Shown here: one piece after another, positions 36,501 through 48,400 of the stretch
Position numbering within the stretch: position 1 is the stretch's first letter
How the letters are laid out: every line of letters begins with the position of its first letter
Assembly: GCA_021234535.1 (NCBI GenBank)
Contig: CM037842.1
Coordinates: 23,685,106 to 23,749,105 of the forward strand
DNA from: Stichopus chloronotus
Lineage: Eukaryota > Echinodermata > Holothuroidea > Aspidochirotida > Stichopodidae
Reading direction: 5' to 3'
DNA: 64,000 bases
Position numbers and translations under genes: made by a program
Notes under the pieces: model-generated
The model's database searches: none
The model's input: the letters and a program-made list of their open reading frames with translations, nothing else
Told to the model about the DNA's origin: nothing

Positions 36501-38603
36501 GTTTATGGCTTGTAATGTAAGAATACACATTCTGTTCTTCAAAAAAAGGATAAACTTTTCTCTTCTCTAGCTTATAAACAATTGTAAAATTACTCTCAGC
36601 TTTTAATGATATGTTACTTTCCTAGACATTTGGCTTTGGGCTAACAAATCTTCAATTCAGTCAAAAAGGTAAAAAGCTAAATATATGAGGAATTATTTCT
36701 TTCTTTACCTAAAACAGGACATACAGAGGTAGCTCATTTCTTAGATTGCATTATTCAACATATCATTACGGTCTTGTTTTAGGACGTATGCACATTAACC
36801 TCAGTCAAACTCGCAGAATTAAACATTTCTGATTAGGATATCAATGCAATATATTCACTGTACAGCATGCAGCCAGTGACGATCGTTACAAAAAAATCTG
36901 TGTTTGCCGTTTGCTTGTTCTTTGACACTTAAGTTGCATTTTCAAACATAAAGCTAATTGTAATGCAGTATTGTATTTTGGACATTTCGTTCTCTCAGAA
37001 TGACACTCACGGTGTTATCAAGATGGAGACCAGAAACCAGAAACCAGTTAAAGTGACTGCTTTTAATGCTGAAACAAGAAATACTGAAGACAGGTGTGGA
37101 CACTTTTTGCATTTTTAATGTAACCCAGATATGGCAGATGTACGTAGAATGCTGAGATTACTCAAGCTGTAAAATGATTAAAAACAGACACTTTATAAGT
37201 TATCATTAATTTCACACTGCGTTTCTTTCTTTTCATGATCACTTTTAAATTTTGCACTGCATTTTAGTTTTCTAAATCACTAATAGTTAACTGAAGTTAT
37301 CGACATTCTTTAATTTACATTCACTTTCTAGAAGAGATTTTCGTTTACACGTGTTAACAACAATGGGACCCAGGCCATCATTGGTCATGTACAACGAAAT
37401 CAACGTCACTGAAGTTGTGAGTTTCTTCTCAATAGAAATCTACTAACAAAAGTAGAAAACAGTGCTCATTTACACCGTTTTCACAGTTCGAAATGTAATG
37501 TATATGCCCATAAATTTCAGAGTCAAATTTTAAATTTTGAAAGTTGCTGATATATGCATCAAAGATTTAAATTACCAAGTTGAAAATTGGAAACCTTTTC
37601 AGGCTTGCAATTTGTTGAAGAGAGTGACGGAAGAAAAATGGATCTTTGATCTTTGTTTGGTCTATTTTGTTTATTGACCACTTCACAGGAAAGGAATATC
37701 TTTGTGGCTGAGACAGAGATCCCTCAGACCGGTTGGTCTTGTTTCTTCATCGAGGTAAGGCAAGCGTCGTTTATTGCAAATTACTTTGAAATGTTGGAAA
37801 ACAGTGTCCTGCAAAAACTAACTGTACTACTGTACAATGTTCAAAAAGATGAAATACATGTACGAAGTGATAGCGTCTAACTAATTAAAAGCTCTTTCGT
37901 ATGCACCCAATAATCGTAAAGTTATATCCGATACCTTAAGCCTCTAATAGTAATGAGCAGTTCATGCTACAGGTCAAGAGACAAACAACCGCCAAAATTT
38001 CACTCCGACTTATGAAAATAAAATCAATGTTCGAAACACTCTCAGAGGATACAAATATTAGAAAAGTAAAAATTAATTTCTTTCTAGTTGTTACGAAAGA
38101 AGTCTTTGGAGATCTTTGGCTTAAACAAAACCTTTCTGTGTTTAATGCTTTCCTTATTATTTTCCCAAATAATGTTTTTAGCATACTTCTCAAAATAGAT
38201 ATTCAGTTAGCACGGTAGCTATGCTAACCATAACAGTACAGAACTACATACTTCCGTAATGCCGAAACCATCAGCTGACGAAATACACAGTAGTCCAGAG
38301 ATATCTATCAAGTGGAGTCAAACGTATTCCCCTCATCTCTCATCTTTGACCCCCACACCCGAACCCTTTACATCCATTTCAAAAATTGCAACTTTCAGAA
38401 TTTCTTTGTTATATACACTTTGCCATAAATGAAACATAAGGATTCGTTAACATTATTTCACTTTGCTTTTACTCTGATCACAGGCAGAATTTGAATCAGC
38501 TCAAGGCCGCATTTTACGTCTTACTTCGGAGGTCAATATTATCCCAGAAACTTTTCCTGTGGAGCCATGTAGAGGAAGGGACTGTTATGGCACTCTAGTA
38601 TAG
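24186..38603 (+). CDS. Membrane-anchored PqaA/AprA-type protein, 14 exons
   Basis: Exons: 24186-24522, 26957-27073, 28591-28656, 29580-29628, 30434-30550, 30971-31051, 31721-31810, 32600-32729, 34012-34129, 34820-34907, 36999-37093, 37332-37416, 37689-37754, 38484-38603. All joins have GT/AG ends, and phases match except for one base lost inside exon 2; the product would be about 519 residues. Residues 12-36 are a hydrophobic segment after a short N-terminus (type II signal anchor or uncleaved signal). The body matches the PhoPQ-activated pathogenicity-related family, which includes Dictyostelium Apr[29 protein letters not shown]. The nucleophile motif is GVSKRGW (Ser ~255), the acid lies in GNDEFLLPD (Asp ~347 or 353) and the base in PNVGHS (His ~376), an alpha/beta-hydrolase-like triad. 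A beta-rich C-terminal domain follows. AprA is secreted and restrains proliferation; no substrate is known. The animal role is unknown. Confidence 0.88.
24523..26956. other. PqaA/AprA-type intron 1
   Basis: This is AT-rich intron with no recognised exon. Weak frames at 25968-26162 (-) and 26584-26850 (+) lack family features. Confidence 0.4.
26957..27073 (+). pseudogene. PqaA/AprA-type exon 2 with an apparent frame break
   Basis: The TTTTCCAG acceptor gives a DVV-type start in phase with exon 1, but the conserved [22 protein letters not shown] segment is in another frame. The break falls near 26966-26972 and corresponds to one missing (or two extra) bases. The donor AT AG|GTATGA is in phase with exon 3. 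A non-canonical escape exists: donor at 24527 plus acceptor at 26974 keeps the frame but drops the conserved residues before WWH. The cause may be a real allele, a pseudogene or an assembly error. Confidence 0.6.
27240..28090. mobile_element. Foldback (long inverted repeat) element in PqaA/AprA-type intron 2
   Basis: Two long arms are reverse complements: GAATCCTCAACTC near 27280 pairs with GAGTTGAGGATTC near 28040. CACGGTCAATTTTAG (27340) pairs with CTAAAATTGACCGTG (27995), and GATGAATACACT, CTGCTATCTT and GCATGAACAAG each pair likewise. The centre is near 27665, so arms are about 380 bp with indels. There is no coding frame. I could not define a clear target duplication. Confidence 0.8.
28808..28868. 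repeat. ATT/GTT trinucleotide microsatellite
   Basis: A run of TTA/TTG-type triplets with interruptions lies in PqaA/AprA-type intron 3. It produces a spurious Asn-rich or Leu-rich open frame on either strand. Confidence 0.9.
30971..31051 (+). CDS. PqaA/AprA-type exon 6: nucleophile Ser
   Basis: This exon encodes [20 protein letters not shown] and then YLTGVSK. The Ser of GVSK, with the following RGW from exon 7, forms the nucleophile elbow GxSxxG. Acceptor TTCTTTTTAG, donor AAG|GTAAGT, phase 0 at both ends. Confidence 0.85.
31721..31810 (+). CDS. PqaA/AprA-type exon 7
   Basis: This exon continues the nucleophile region with [17 protein letters not shown], a strongly conserved stretch of the family, then a [13 protein letters not shown] helix. 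Phase 0 at both ends. Confidence 0.85.
34012..34129 (+). CDS. PqaA/AprA-type exon 9: catalytic Asp region
   Basis: This exon encodes [20 protein letters not shown] and then [19 protein letters not shown] supplies the acid of the triad. The phases (1 in, 2 out) match exons 8 and 10. Confidence 0.85.
34820..34907 (+). CDS. PqaA/AprA-type exon 10: catalytic His
   Basis: This exon encodes RMHPNVGHS followed by an amphipathic helix. The His of NVGHS is the expected base of the triad. Donor GAG|GTAAGG. Confidence 0.85.
34908..36998. other. PqaA/AprA-type intron 10
   Basis: Apart from the hAT-like MITE, this is ordinary AT-rich intron. A 69-codon minus frame at 36198-36407 has no recognisable features. 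Confidence 0.4.
35597..35909. mobile_element. hAT-like MITE in PqaA/AprA-type intron 10
   Basis: The element is 313 bp with terminal inverted repeats CAGGAGTGAGCAACCT and AGGTTGCCCACTCCTG. It contains internal GGGCCAGATATGAGAAATGAA and CGGGCCCGG-type segments, seen in hAT non-autonomous elements of many animals. The flanking octamers CTCTGGAG and CTTTAGAG match at six of eight positions, as expected for an old 8-bp target duplication. It encodes nothing. Confidence 0.82.
38484..38603 (+). CDS. PqaA/AprA-type exon 14 (last coding exon)
   Basis: This exon encodes the end of the C-terminal beta domain ([20 protein letters not shown]) and a Cys-containing tail with [15 protein letters not shown] is at 38601-38603. 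AATAAA at 39415-39420 gives a 3' UTR of about 0.8 kb that would include the telomere-like array. Confidence 0.85.
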   Translation, partial: AEFESAQGRILRLTSEVNIIPETFPVEPCRGRDCYGTLV

Positions 38604-38888
38604 GCAGTTCACATCAATGTATTTGTTGCTCTCTAGTCCAGCTCCCCAACCTTCACCTCAAATTGATGTATTATTTTTCTCTAATGAATTTTGTTTTGAA
38701 TCTGTGTTTAGTTCGTTTGATTCGTAAACCCTGTAACATTGTGCTGTATAGTCAAATGAAATGGTGTGTGTGTCTGTGCCCTTGTTTTCGGGTGGGATCG
38801 AGGACCGAAACAATAGATTTCAGGTCCTCTGTAGAAAATTCAATAGATTTCTCCGGTCCTCTCAAGATTAACAATAGACAGTCTATTG

Positions 38889-38928
38889 TTAAGGTTAGGG
38901 TTTAGGGTTAGGGTTTAGGGTTAGGGTT
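38889..38928. repeat. Interstitial telomere-like array (TTAGGG/TTTAGGG)
   Basis: About six repeats alternate TTAGGG and TTTAGGG within 40 bp. They lie in the presumed 3' UTR of the PqaA/AprA-type gene. Short CAATAGA-type repeats and their partial inverts (CTATTG) lie just upstream. Confidence 0.88.
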
Positions 38929-39414
38929 GGAAAAAACAAAAGAAAGCACAATGAGGTCTTCGGAATGAATGGGAAACAAAGCTGTTTGTATGTACGTATG
39001 TGTGGAATGGGGGGGGGGGGGGTGATGTTTTAGGAGTGTGTCGTAGACTGACTGCTCTCTACGTTAGAAATGTGGCATCAATTGGTTCATTTTACTCCAC
39101 GTAATTGTAAATATCACACATAGATGTTTGTTTAGTGTATGTTATGTTTCTTTTAGTTTATATCACATTATATATATGTTATAACACAATGAATTGTGTT
39201 AGGTGTTTAATTTTTAATAAGTATGCACTTGCCTGTTAATGCAAATATTAATTCTTGACTGGTTTGTGGAAAGAAAACCATACGTTTGATAACAACAAAG
39301 ATAAAACAGTATTGAAATGAACAATATTTTTATATTCTATACTTACGCGTCATATATCAGCTATATATACATGATCACTCTGGTTTGCTTCAAGTATGCT
39401 TCGTCTGTATTTAA

Positions 39415-39420
39415 AATAAA
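39415..39420 (+). terminator. Probable poly(A) signal of the PqaA/AprA-type gene
   Basis: AATAAA lies in a TTAAAATAAAACG context, about 810 bases after the stop codon, with T-rich sequence following. No earlier canonical hexamer was noticed. Confidence 0.55.
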
Positions 39421-42400
39421 ACGACAGAGTATAGACTTTTCATGTGATTTTAATTTGATAATGTTTTACAGCTATGCAGTCTCTTAATATGGAGTTTGAG
39501 CATCAGAACTGGTGCGTCAGTTTTCTTTAAGATAACTTCCTCTAAGCCTCTTTTTCTGACATGACTGTCCGATCGGAGAGCGCTTATCTCTGCCTGTATT
39601 ACGTCTCTGTCCACTATTTTTAGTTTCACTAATCAATGTGCTAAACATATCAAATTGGGACTCGACCTTCACAGGGTATCCTATACTTGCTTTAGTTTCC
39701 TTCATCTCGATTGGCTATCTATAAACCAAAACATTTTGTGTTTTTTATTTGTTTATTTTTAGTTCAATCTCAAATGGTAAACTCTCTAGAGGCATGCTTA
39801 TCTCATCCGAGGCCTTATTAAAAACATTCAAACACAAAAACATAAAACAGGATTTAAAAAATACTAAAGCCAACATAAAAAGATGAAAAAAGAAAACATG
39901 GTAAGCATAAAATGCAAACAAGCAATAGAGTTACATAGTAATTTCCCCACTTCGAAAAGGTTACCACTTCTAAATAATAACTTGTTTTTCCACCTCTAAG
40001 AATGAGTTACTACTTCTAGTAGACCTGATCGAATGTTGCGATATATAAAGTGGATACATCGAAACGTATCTGCAAAGCACTGAAGAGCCAGACGATCCAA
40101 TCCCTTGTACACCTTGGTTAATCTTTTAGACGCATTGTCAGTGATGATCAATTAAAGATTTTTTAAAGATCTTCTGAACTGTCTCCAAACTTTGCAGATT
40201 TCTCTAGCAAATTTGCTGAAACTCAAGTAGATTCCTGTAAACGGCTGAATCTGAGGCCATTGCTAGCTAAAATTGCCTGTGCCCCAAGCTAAGCTATCAG
40301 ACTGGTAAGACGGAACCATTGTAAACAACTTGCAGGTATTTTAATCAGTAACAATTTAAGTTTTAATAGAGTTAATGTATATGGAAAGTAGCTTACGAAC
40401 AGTCAAACTGTACATTACAAGATAATTCATTATAGGTCCATGCTCTTAATATGCCAGGAATTCAACCTTTTTCTCGATTCGTTCAACATACTTTTATAGT
40501 TTTACTACCGTTTATAACTATTCTGATCTTCTAAGTTTTTACACCATGTGCTGTTATTAGCAATACTATTAATGTTTCAATGAAAATAACATGGTACAGA
40601 GGAAAAAAATTTTTTTAAAGCAATATTTGTGACATGACCATAAGGAACGACTCCTGGTTTTTATTCACACAAAGTAGTGTTTAATTAGCAATTACGTTGG
40701 TGGTCAGTTTAAAAAAAAAAGGATATTTGATGCTAGATTTGTGCTGATTTGGCATGTACTGCAAGGTCTACCAGTGGCATGGGCAGTCTTTACATTAAAC
40801 AAATTTCAAAGCATTGGAATGTGTCCAACACATGTCACAATACCGCAGACTTACTTTTCCTTACACATTGTAACGCATGTCACATTCTCTAATTTAATTG
40901 AAGAACTCATAGTAAATATAATTTCAAATTTGTTTTCTCTGAATCTTGTTGAGCAATTTCCTAAATTAGAACTTTACTGAATGCCACAGAAAAATGATTG
41001 TATCTCTATATATCAAAACAAAAAAAAAGTGCATCGAAAATTGTGACGTATGGGACATAGCTAATATGGACAATACCTAATTAGTATAATTTATCCGTGA
41101 ACAGAAGAGAATAATATTTCAAATTTATTGGAAGGAAGAATGTCTAAGGTCCCACACAACACACATTCAATTGGCTCATGTTGCTGGCAGGGAAATAAAA
41201 TTTCAGATATCCCGTACGTCACGCTAATATTTTAATTGTATGCAAATGAGCTCTCTGTAATTAACAAAATTTGGAAAATTTGAAAAAAGAATATAAAAGT
41301 GAGAAACCTTAACTATTCAGCTTTAAAATGATAACACATGTAAAGTGTTCCTATAAAGATGGAAAATTGTCTTCAGGGATAGAAAACTTGGAACTGTCCA
41401 ATGTACCCAATGATATACCTTTTTGTAATTCCAGTGGCGATGTTTTAAATTAATATTAACTTCATAACTTTGACTGGCAGCTTCTTTGATTGAATGAGAA
41501 TGTAATAAAATTCAGGAGCATTCACCAGTGCTCAGGAGCATACCTTTCCATAGTTGGCTGCCTGAGAGGAACGAAGGTGGTGAGTGTAGTAGTGATGAAT
41601 ATGAGGGATGAAAAGTTAAAGCTTAATTCACGGTATTTAACGTTGTACATGTACATTTATGTTCATCAGCTACTAATTACACCCATTAAAAATATTCGTT
41701 ATAGCAAAAGTATCTTCCACAACTCCACACAATTACAGCACCTTTAAACTGAAAATGATGGATAGTTGGGACGCTTTGGTGGGCCAAGACTTTTGGGAAC
41801 ACTGACTAAAAAGTATGGGGAACCCAGACATAAAATACACTAGATTAATACCACCTTCATCGGTAAGACTAACCCATACGCACTGGGATATATTATTATA
41901 TGGGATCTAGTTAACTACGACACACAATTTCATGATGATGTCGCAAATGTATGTGATGACGTAATTTGATGTAATGACCATGCAACTGTATGTAACGATG
42001 GCGTGAATACATTTAACAACGACACAGTAATAAATGACGGCGTAAATGTACTTGACACAAATTCATGTGATGAGCTGAAATCAGTGTCAGCGCATTTTCA
42101 TTTAAAAACGACACAATTACAGTCAACGACCTAAAATCAAACAAAGACGTAGATTGAAACAGCCTTGTCCGGTTTTGATTGCAGCGACGCAAATTCATTT
42201 GATGACCGCTTTTAAATCGACAGCGCCCCTCAAATAATGCAACCATACACATGGCTCTGAATACAACAAGGGTTCCTGTTTAGGAACCCTAAATACAAGT
42301 ACATGAGAGGTAGATAGGAACAATTACGAATACCGCAAATCAATGTTGAAATATATATTATGCTTAGTAAGAAGGCATCTGTGTATGTTCTCAACGAAGT

Positions 42401-44685
42401 CAAAATGGACTGCTATTGGGAGAAATTCGGAAATAATTATTTTCACCTGACGATTCACTGATGAGGAGATGAGTCAATATACCACTCACTACCACCATTT
42501 TGTGTAAATATCATGGGTATGTATACTTGCTACATGGTGCCACAGAAGAGCAGGACAGTGACCCTCCTGAACTGCATGGACGTTGCTCTGGCAATACTCG
42601 TGGATGTTTGAAAATGGAAAATAGTGAAATTTATAAACAACTGTCAAACGGTGTATTAATTCCGGAGGACAAAATGATCAATACAAAAATAACTTCATTA
42701 TTAACAGAGTTATTCAATGAAATTTTGATGAAGAAAATGTGTTAATACGGAGAAGTCAATTTTAGTCTAGTGGTTGTCCTTGTCAGGGGCGTACGGAGAC
42801 ATTTGTTTAAGGTACTGTGGGCTAACTGGAGGGGGGGGGGGGCGAATGTTACCGAATCACGATGCAGTCAAGGGGAACGCATTATAGTCCCTTACAGGAT
42901 CCAGAGACAGAGTCGTCGGTGGAGTCCAAGGGCGGAAATCACCAAAAACGTAGCTACTCTATGTAATATGGCTTCTGAGTCTATATTCCGACTCCTAAAG
43001 TGAAAACAATACATATCAAGATCAGCTATAAATTTGAGATCTAACCGCTAGGCCTACACGCAAAAACTTATGTATGAGTCCCTTTCTATGGAGTTACTAA
43101 GGTTTCTTTTTTAATTCTACAAAATTTTCAATCAGATTGTGCTTCGCTTCTTTACGTCATTTGAATACGCTCATCCGTCTTTCTCCCAATTTTCATTGTG
43201 TTCACACCTGCTAGGCAGGCTATAGTGTTAATGTCATAACTTGTTTTTGCGTTAAAAAAAATGCAACTACTGTGATCACTCGAGCCACGGTCTGTTCTCT
43301 CCTGTGGAAATACCCAAGTCACACGGTACCTCCCCTTTTCCACGTTGTATTTGTCAACTCCTGAAAAATCGAATCGGAATCTGGTCTGCGCAAGACCTCG
43401 CTTTTCCCCTTGTGTCGTCACGCACAATGGAAGGGTCCCAGGAAAATGATGAATTCTGTACTGATTCAACAAAATTTGTTGAGGGGTCCTAGCTGTCTTT
43501 CTTTCAACATTTTCTTAGTTCATTGAAAGTCAGATGGCAAAATGGAGCATGCATGACGTAGGCTATCATTTTGAGAAACACTGTTGCCTGATCTAAAGAG
43601 TAAATATCTAAAATATCCCGTTTTCCACATTTCTTCTCATTTCAACTGGATTAAGAACTTACTAATACACTCACAATGTCAAACTTTTGAACAGTAATAT
43701 TAGCCCTGCTCAGGATTCTATGGGTTAGGGACCAGATAAGATTTGTGAAGTATCCATTTCCACCTACTGACATGGGGAGGGACCGCCCACAATTGAAAGT
43801 AAAATCGAATTATAATACTAAATCAAAAAAATGCTACAATCTGTGACTAGTTTCTATTGTGTAGAATAGCAGAATGTACTTTACTTTCACAAATTTTTCC
43901 TTTCGGAAAACTAGATTGGACACCTCCGATTACCCGAATTACGGCGATTTGACTTTTTTATCCTAAATAGCCGCGTAGATGAAGGGTGACCTCTTCCACT
44001 CCACCTTCGTGTTTAGTCGAGAGAAATGGATCCCCCAGCATTAATTTGTTCCCAAGACCCCACCAAGATAAATTCGGCCCTGTCCCAAGTCCTTAATAAG
44101 GAATCAATGGCAATACAGTGCACATGAAGAATATGAGTGTATAAACTTTCAAAAACCGCAGTAGACAACTTCAAGAGAAAAAAATTAAAGGGAACAAACA
44201 AGGCTTTCGAAAGGAAGCATCGGAATAAAGTATAAAGAAAAAATGAGAAAAAAAATGTAAATTCTCATAGCAATAAAAATTTCAAATATTAAAATGGTGG
44301 TCCCATCGAAAGCAAATAATTGAATCTCATGTATTTGATATCATTGGAATGATCTTTCGAAGAAGGAGAGAGGAGAGATAGCAGACCGCAAGTAAGGGCT
44401 TTACAAGCTTACAAATATAAGGAGGAAACAGTGCTATGTACTATACACGAGCGACGGGGATATGTGCGTCCTACGTATTGTCATACAAAAGAAAGTGAAG
44501 GAATTATACTTCACGCACCGGAAAGCGGGAAACGTGTCAAAATGCTGCTTCCAATTCCTCGTAATCAACGAGAATGTTAAAAATATGAGTCTATATTTAA
44601 AGCAGTACATGTTGCATCCTATACCGCATTTCAGTCACCCTCTCAGTTCGGTCTTTTGCACCTAGTTGTGAATGTCTTACTTTAA
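39421..44685. other. Spacer between the PqaA/AprA-type gene and the minus-strand secreted-protein gene
   Basis: No gene could be supported. A 79-codon + frame at 40741-40980 and an 81-codon frame at 42500-42745 have no family motif. Noted structure: a degenerate repeat at 41930-42220, a CAGGGGCGTACGG-type element end at 42785 with a G-tract at 42828, and G-runs at 39006. Confidence 0.4.
41930..42220. repeat. Degenerate minisatellite with ATGTATGTGATGACG core
   Basis: Loose units of about 25-30 bases (for example AATGTATGTGATGACGTAA, TGTATGTAACGATGGCGTGA, AATAAATGACGGCGTAAATG) repeat across the segment and decay to the right. Confidence 0.55.
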
Positions 44686-45428
44686 TTAATCGCAAGTCAC
44701 ACAAGGGAATTTTATATTGTGGTCGAACAGTCCATCTATTTTCTCCGACACCTTTGGTTTCAGATTGCCATCGTCAAGTCCAAGGAAATCTTGAAGCTTC
44801 TGCGAGATGTAATCAACTTGAAGGAAGACTTCGCATCTTTCCACGGCGTTCAAAACTGGCCTCCAACGAAGACATACGTTTGAGCCCAAATCTCTAATGA
44901 CGTCACCAAATTCTCCAGCCGTCACGCAAAAGTCATTTCTTCCAGGGTCTGTCAGCTCGTCGCAAATCGAGAAGTTTGGTTTATTTTGTGTAATACCAAG
45001 TTCTCCTAAAGAAGCTTCCAGTTCGTCAACGTCTTGAGGTGGCGGTGTTGTCTTACATTCTTCGGAAGTTTTGCCACTCATTCTCAACTCGAGACCGTCA
45101 AATTGAAACCATAAATAACTCTTTTCGTTGACTTCAAATTCTAGAGTATCTGCTGTTTGCAGATCGAAAATGACGTTTGTGTTGACGACATAATCGTAGC
45201 TGGAAGTGAAGCTGAGGAGTTCAAGTCTTAGCTTCGGTGGACCGTCTTCCGTCGTACTTAGAAAAGGTGTGTAAAAATGGAGAATGTCATAGGAGGTGTT
45301 GATTTTCTCTAAATCAGCCTCAGACATCGATGTCATGAATGAAGGTGAAGTAACCTGACCGAAGGATACGAACATTGTGTAATCTATGCCCGGATATTTC
45401 TCTTCATCTGGTACATAGAATTTCACAT
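44686..45428 (-). CDS. Large 3' exon of the putative secreted protein
   Basis: The 743-bp exon has even amino-acid composition and no low complexity, unlike other frames in the area. Notable segments are FYVPDEEKYPGIDYTMFVSF, LRLELLSFTSSYDYVVNTNV and the Cys-rich end. An NTS sequon occurs early. An ATTAAA lies directly after the stop, too close to be the obvious poly(A) signal. Confidence 0.7.
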
Positions 45429-48400
45429 CTGCAGAGGCAACCGTGAAAGAATTACATGTGATAGTATTTCATGATGAATGTCTTTTTTAAATTCTGTTGA
45501 ATACCATTCGATCAATCAGGTGTGACTCAATAAATCAGTTAAACCATAGTTATTATACTATCCCTGGTTGGGAAACTCGTCGAACTGTACTGCCCATGTT
45601 GAGATTTCGATTTTCTGCAGTCACGTGACCCTGATAGTGCACATGAAGCGACGCTGGTGTATGTGTGGAGCGTACTACACGTACTGTAGAATACGAACAG
45701 CTAAAGTTTACTTCCTAGGGAGTCTCGTGTGAACCTTGATGAAACGGTAATGACTTAAAATACGGCGTGCATTATTGTAAAATATATAAAGGATTGGTTA
45801 AATTACTTTTCTGAACACTTCCCAACACCGAACGGTATTTGAAGCGAGAGTTACGATAGCAGCACTTAGCCCAAACTCAATAACTCTAACAATGCAAATG
45901 AAAAGAAGTTGGCAGTGGCATACCCAAGGGGACCCATAGGGAATGAGCCCCTGCACTGGTGCCATATTTTTTAGTTCCTAAAGATACATAAAATATTTTG
46001 CCATTAATTCTACTTCAAAAGGCAGCATATAAGGATACCTAATTTTTCAAAAAAATTCAAAGAGGCAGGGAAGGGGCAGGGGATGGCCCACATTGGGGAA
46101 GACTGACCCTACCAACTATTGGGGAAAATTTACAATTTCGTCGCGGAGCCTTAATCCGTAGGATAACGTGTAATTACAACAAAGCTCAGTTGCTCCGACA
46201 ATATGAGTAATTTTGCTCATAGAAAGAGCAATTAAGATCCTTGATAAAGAACCCAAATTTTTCAGATTTCCATGAAATTCCAAATTTTTCCAACATTTCT
46301 TCAATAAAATTCAAATCTTCAGTTCTTTTCATAAAACAGTGCCATAAATTTTTCCCTCATCTTTTTGGCAATTCATTGCCTTGGTTGGGGTATCAGGTTA
46401 TTGCCCCTCCTTTATCACCACCCCTTATCATGGAGATTGGCTCCATTGTCAGACAAATCCAGGCACCATCTCGGCAAAGACGAGGGGTTCTTCCCCCTCC
46501 CCAGGCCAGTGATCATACAACATAGGCCTAGGCCTTCTGCATGCCCCTCCCCTTTGAGAGGAATCCTGGGTATGCCGCTGGAAGTGGGCCTTAACATTTG
46601 GAGTTCTGAACTAGCCTATCTTCTGTAACTATAGGCTATAGCCCCCTAGTACAATAAGCGTAAAGAATCATCACCGTTGTGCCTTTATCTGCTAACGTTA
46701 CGCATCAATGCAAAATTGCAGCGCATGTAACCGAGGCCGGGTCGAGGCCTTCACACATATTAACCTCGCACTGCCGGGCCTCGATTTCACCACTGTTTCC
46801 TACTCAAACAAGAAACGTAGGGCTACGGTTTTCTTCGTGACTTTGAAGTCTCAAATACGTACTGATTCGGAAGCTTCCTGTAGCCCCCTTTCAACCCTTG
46901 TATCAACTTCAATGTCATTTCCCAGAATGAATAGCACATCACTTAATGAAGCCATATTGCTACTCGATCGATCGCTGTGCACTGTCGGTGTCACGTGATG
47001 CACTTTTATGAAGGTCTCAACATAGCTACTCGGCTTCTTCGTTGTGCGTATATGGTGTACGTAAAGTTTCCCAACCAGGGGAAGTATATATTAACTATGG
47101 TTAAACCTACAGGACTATCCATGTTTATAATTGCGTGAAACATATAAACATTAATGAGCTCAAACTTACACTCAATGAAAAATATGCGTGTTATCAGGAT
47201 TAAAGAAAGAAGGCTGTAAATTAATTTTGTAGATCAGGATTGTTGTGTGACTTTTTCCTCAACTTTATAGAGACTGACTGTTGTTGAACGTAACTGGCTT
47301 ATCATCCCTTCCCAGTTACAGAAAGAAAAAAGTGGTTATACATTGTAAAAATGTCTGTAAATTTAGAGAAAATAAAACAAAGGAACAAATAAGAATCACA
47401 GAAATTGTCCGGAAACTAATTACAAGAAAATTTGTATTTCTTTATTTTATTTTCTGTAAATTTACATTTTACAATTTTCATTTTTCACAGTGTAATTATC
47501 TGTGTATAGATACCTATATAACGTTATATTGTCATTAAAAAAGCAAAAATAAGGCAATAGGGCAATCCACGGAGTTGCGTATCTCATCACTGTCAGGCAG
47601 GCATTGATTTCAATGGAGACTTAAATACAAGGCCTACGCATACGCATTTGTGATAGCTTTCTGCAACTACATGTCACAGAGACAGACATATCACGATATA
47701 GTCTGGAGTAGGTCCGTCGATCCAAATTGAAATGTGGGGGGGGGGGGGCATGTGTAAGTTGACATGACATGTTTGAATGACTAAAGCTGCTTCAGCAGGG
47801 GTCTACGCACTGCACTTTTTGATGGCTTTGGGTATATCGGATAGGTCAAAAAGGTTTTTCCCTGGGCTGGGGTAACATCTATTAACGTGATCAGAAGAAA
47901 AATCAGGAAGCTATGAGGCATTTGCAGAATTGTGAACATTTGAATGAAGGATTCCGTTTCTCCAAATTATTCTGTATCTTCGAAGAGTACTGAAAGGGCA
48001 AAACTGATCAGACACTGCATAGGCCTATGTTACGACAGATGATCAATTTGATGGTTGACAGGCGGGGCCGCTAGGGTCTAGTGATTGAATACATTGTCAA
48101 AGGCTATAAAAGGTCGATTCAGGGGCGCGTGTCCAGGGGTTTTTAACGGGGCGGGGACTGGACTGAAGGGATGTGTGACAGGACTATCTATGCTGAGGGC
48201 GACCATCGGTTGGCCCAGAGCGCACAAGAAAAATTTTAGGGTTTTCAAACCTCCCAGATGGCCGGAAATGGCATTTCCCGACCGTCCTAAGCTCCATATA
48301 CCCAGCCAAGAAATAAGGATATCAGGTCTGCAAATCTTCATGTATAAAAGTAAATCTATGACAAACGGTATGGTAAATACAGTACATATCAGATGGCGGT

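Noticed and set aside
40741..40980. Transposase-like fragment (VLQGLPVAWAVF)
   Set aside because: One short stretch recalls the VPVAYALL-type segment of MULE/other transposases, but no catalytic motif or flanking homology supports it.
46863..46955. MASLSDV exon as the first exon of the secreted-protein gene
   Set aside because: Its donor is phase 0 and the 3' exon at 45428 needs phase 1; a direct join would create an immediate stop. It also lies inside a transposon-like element.
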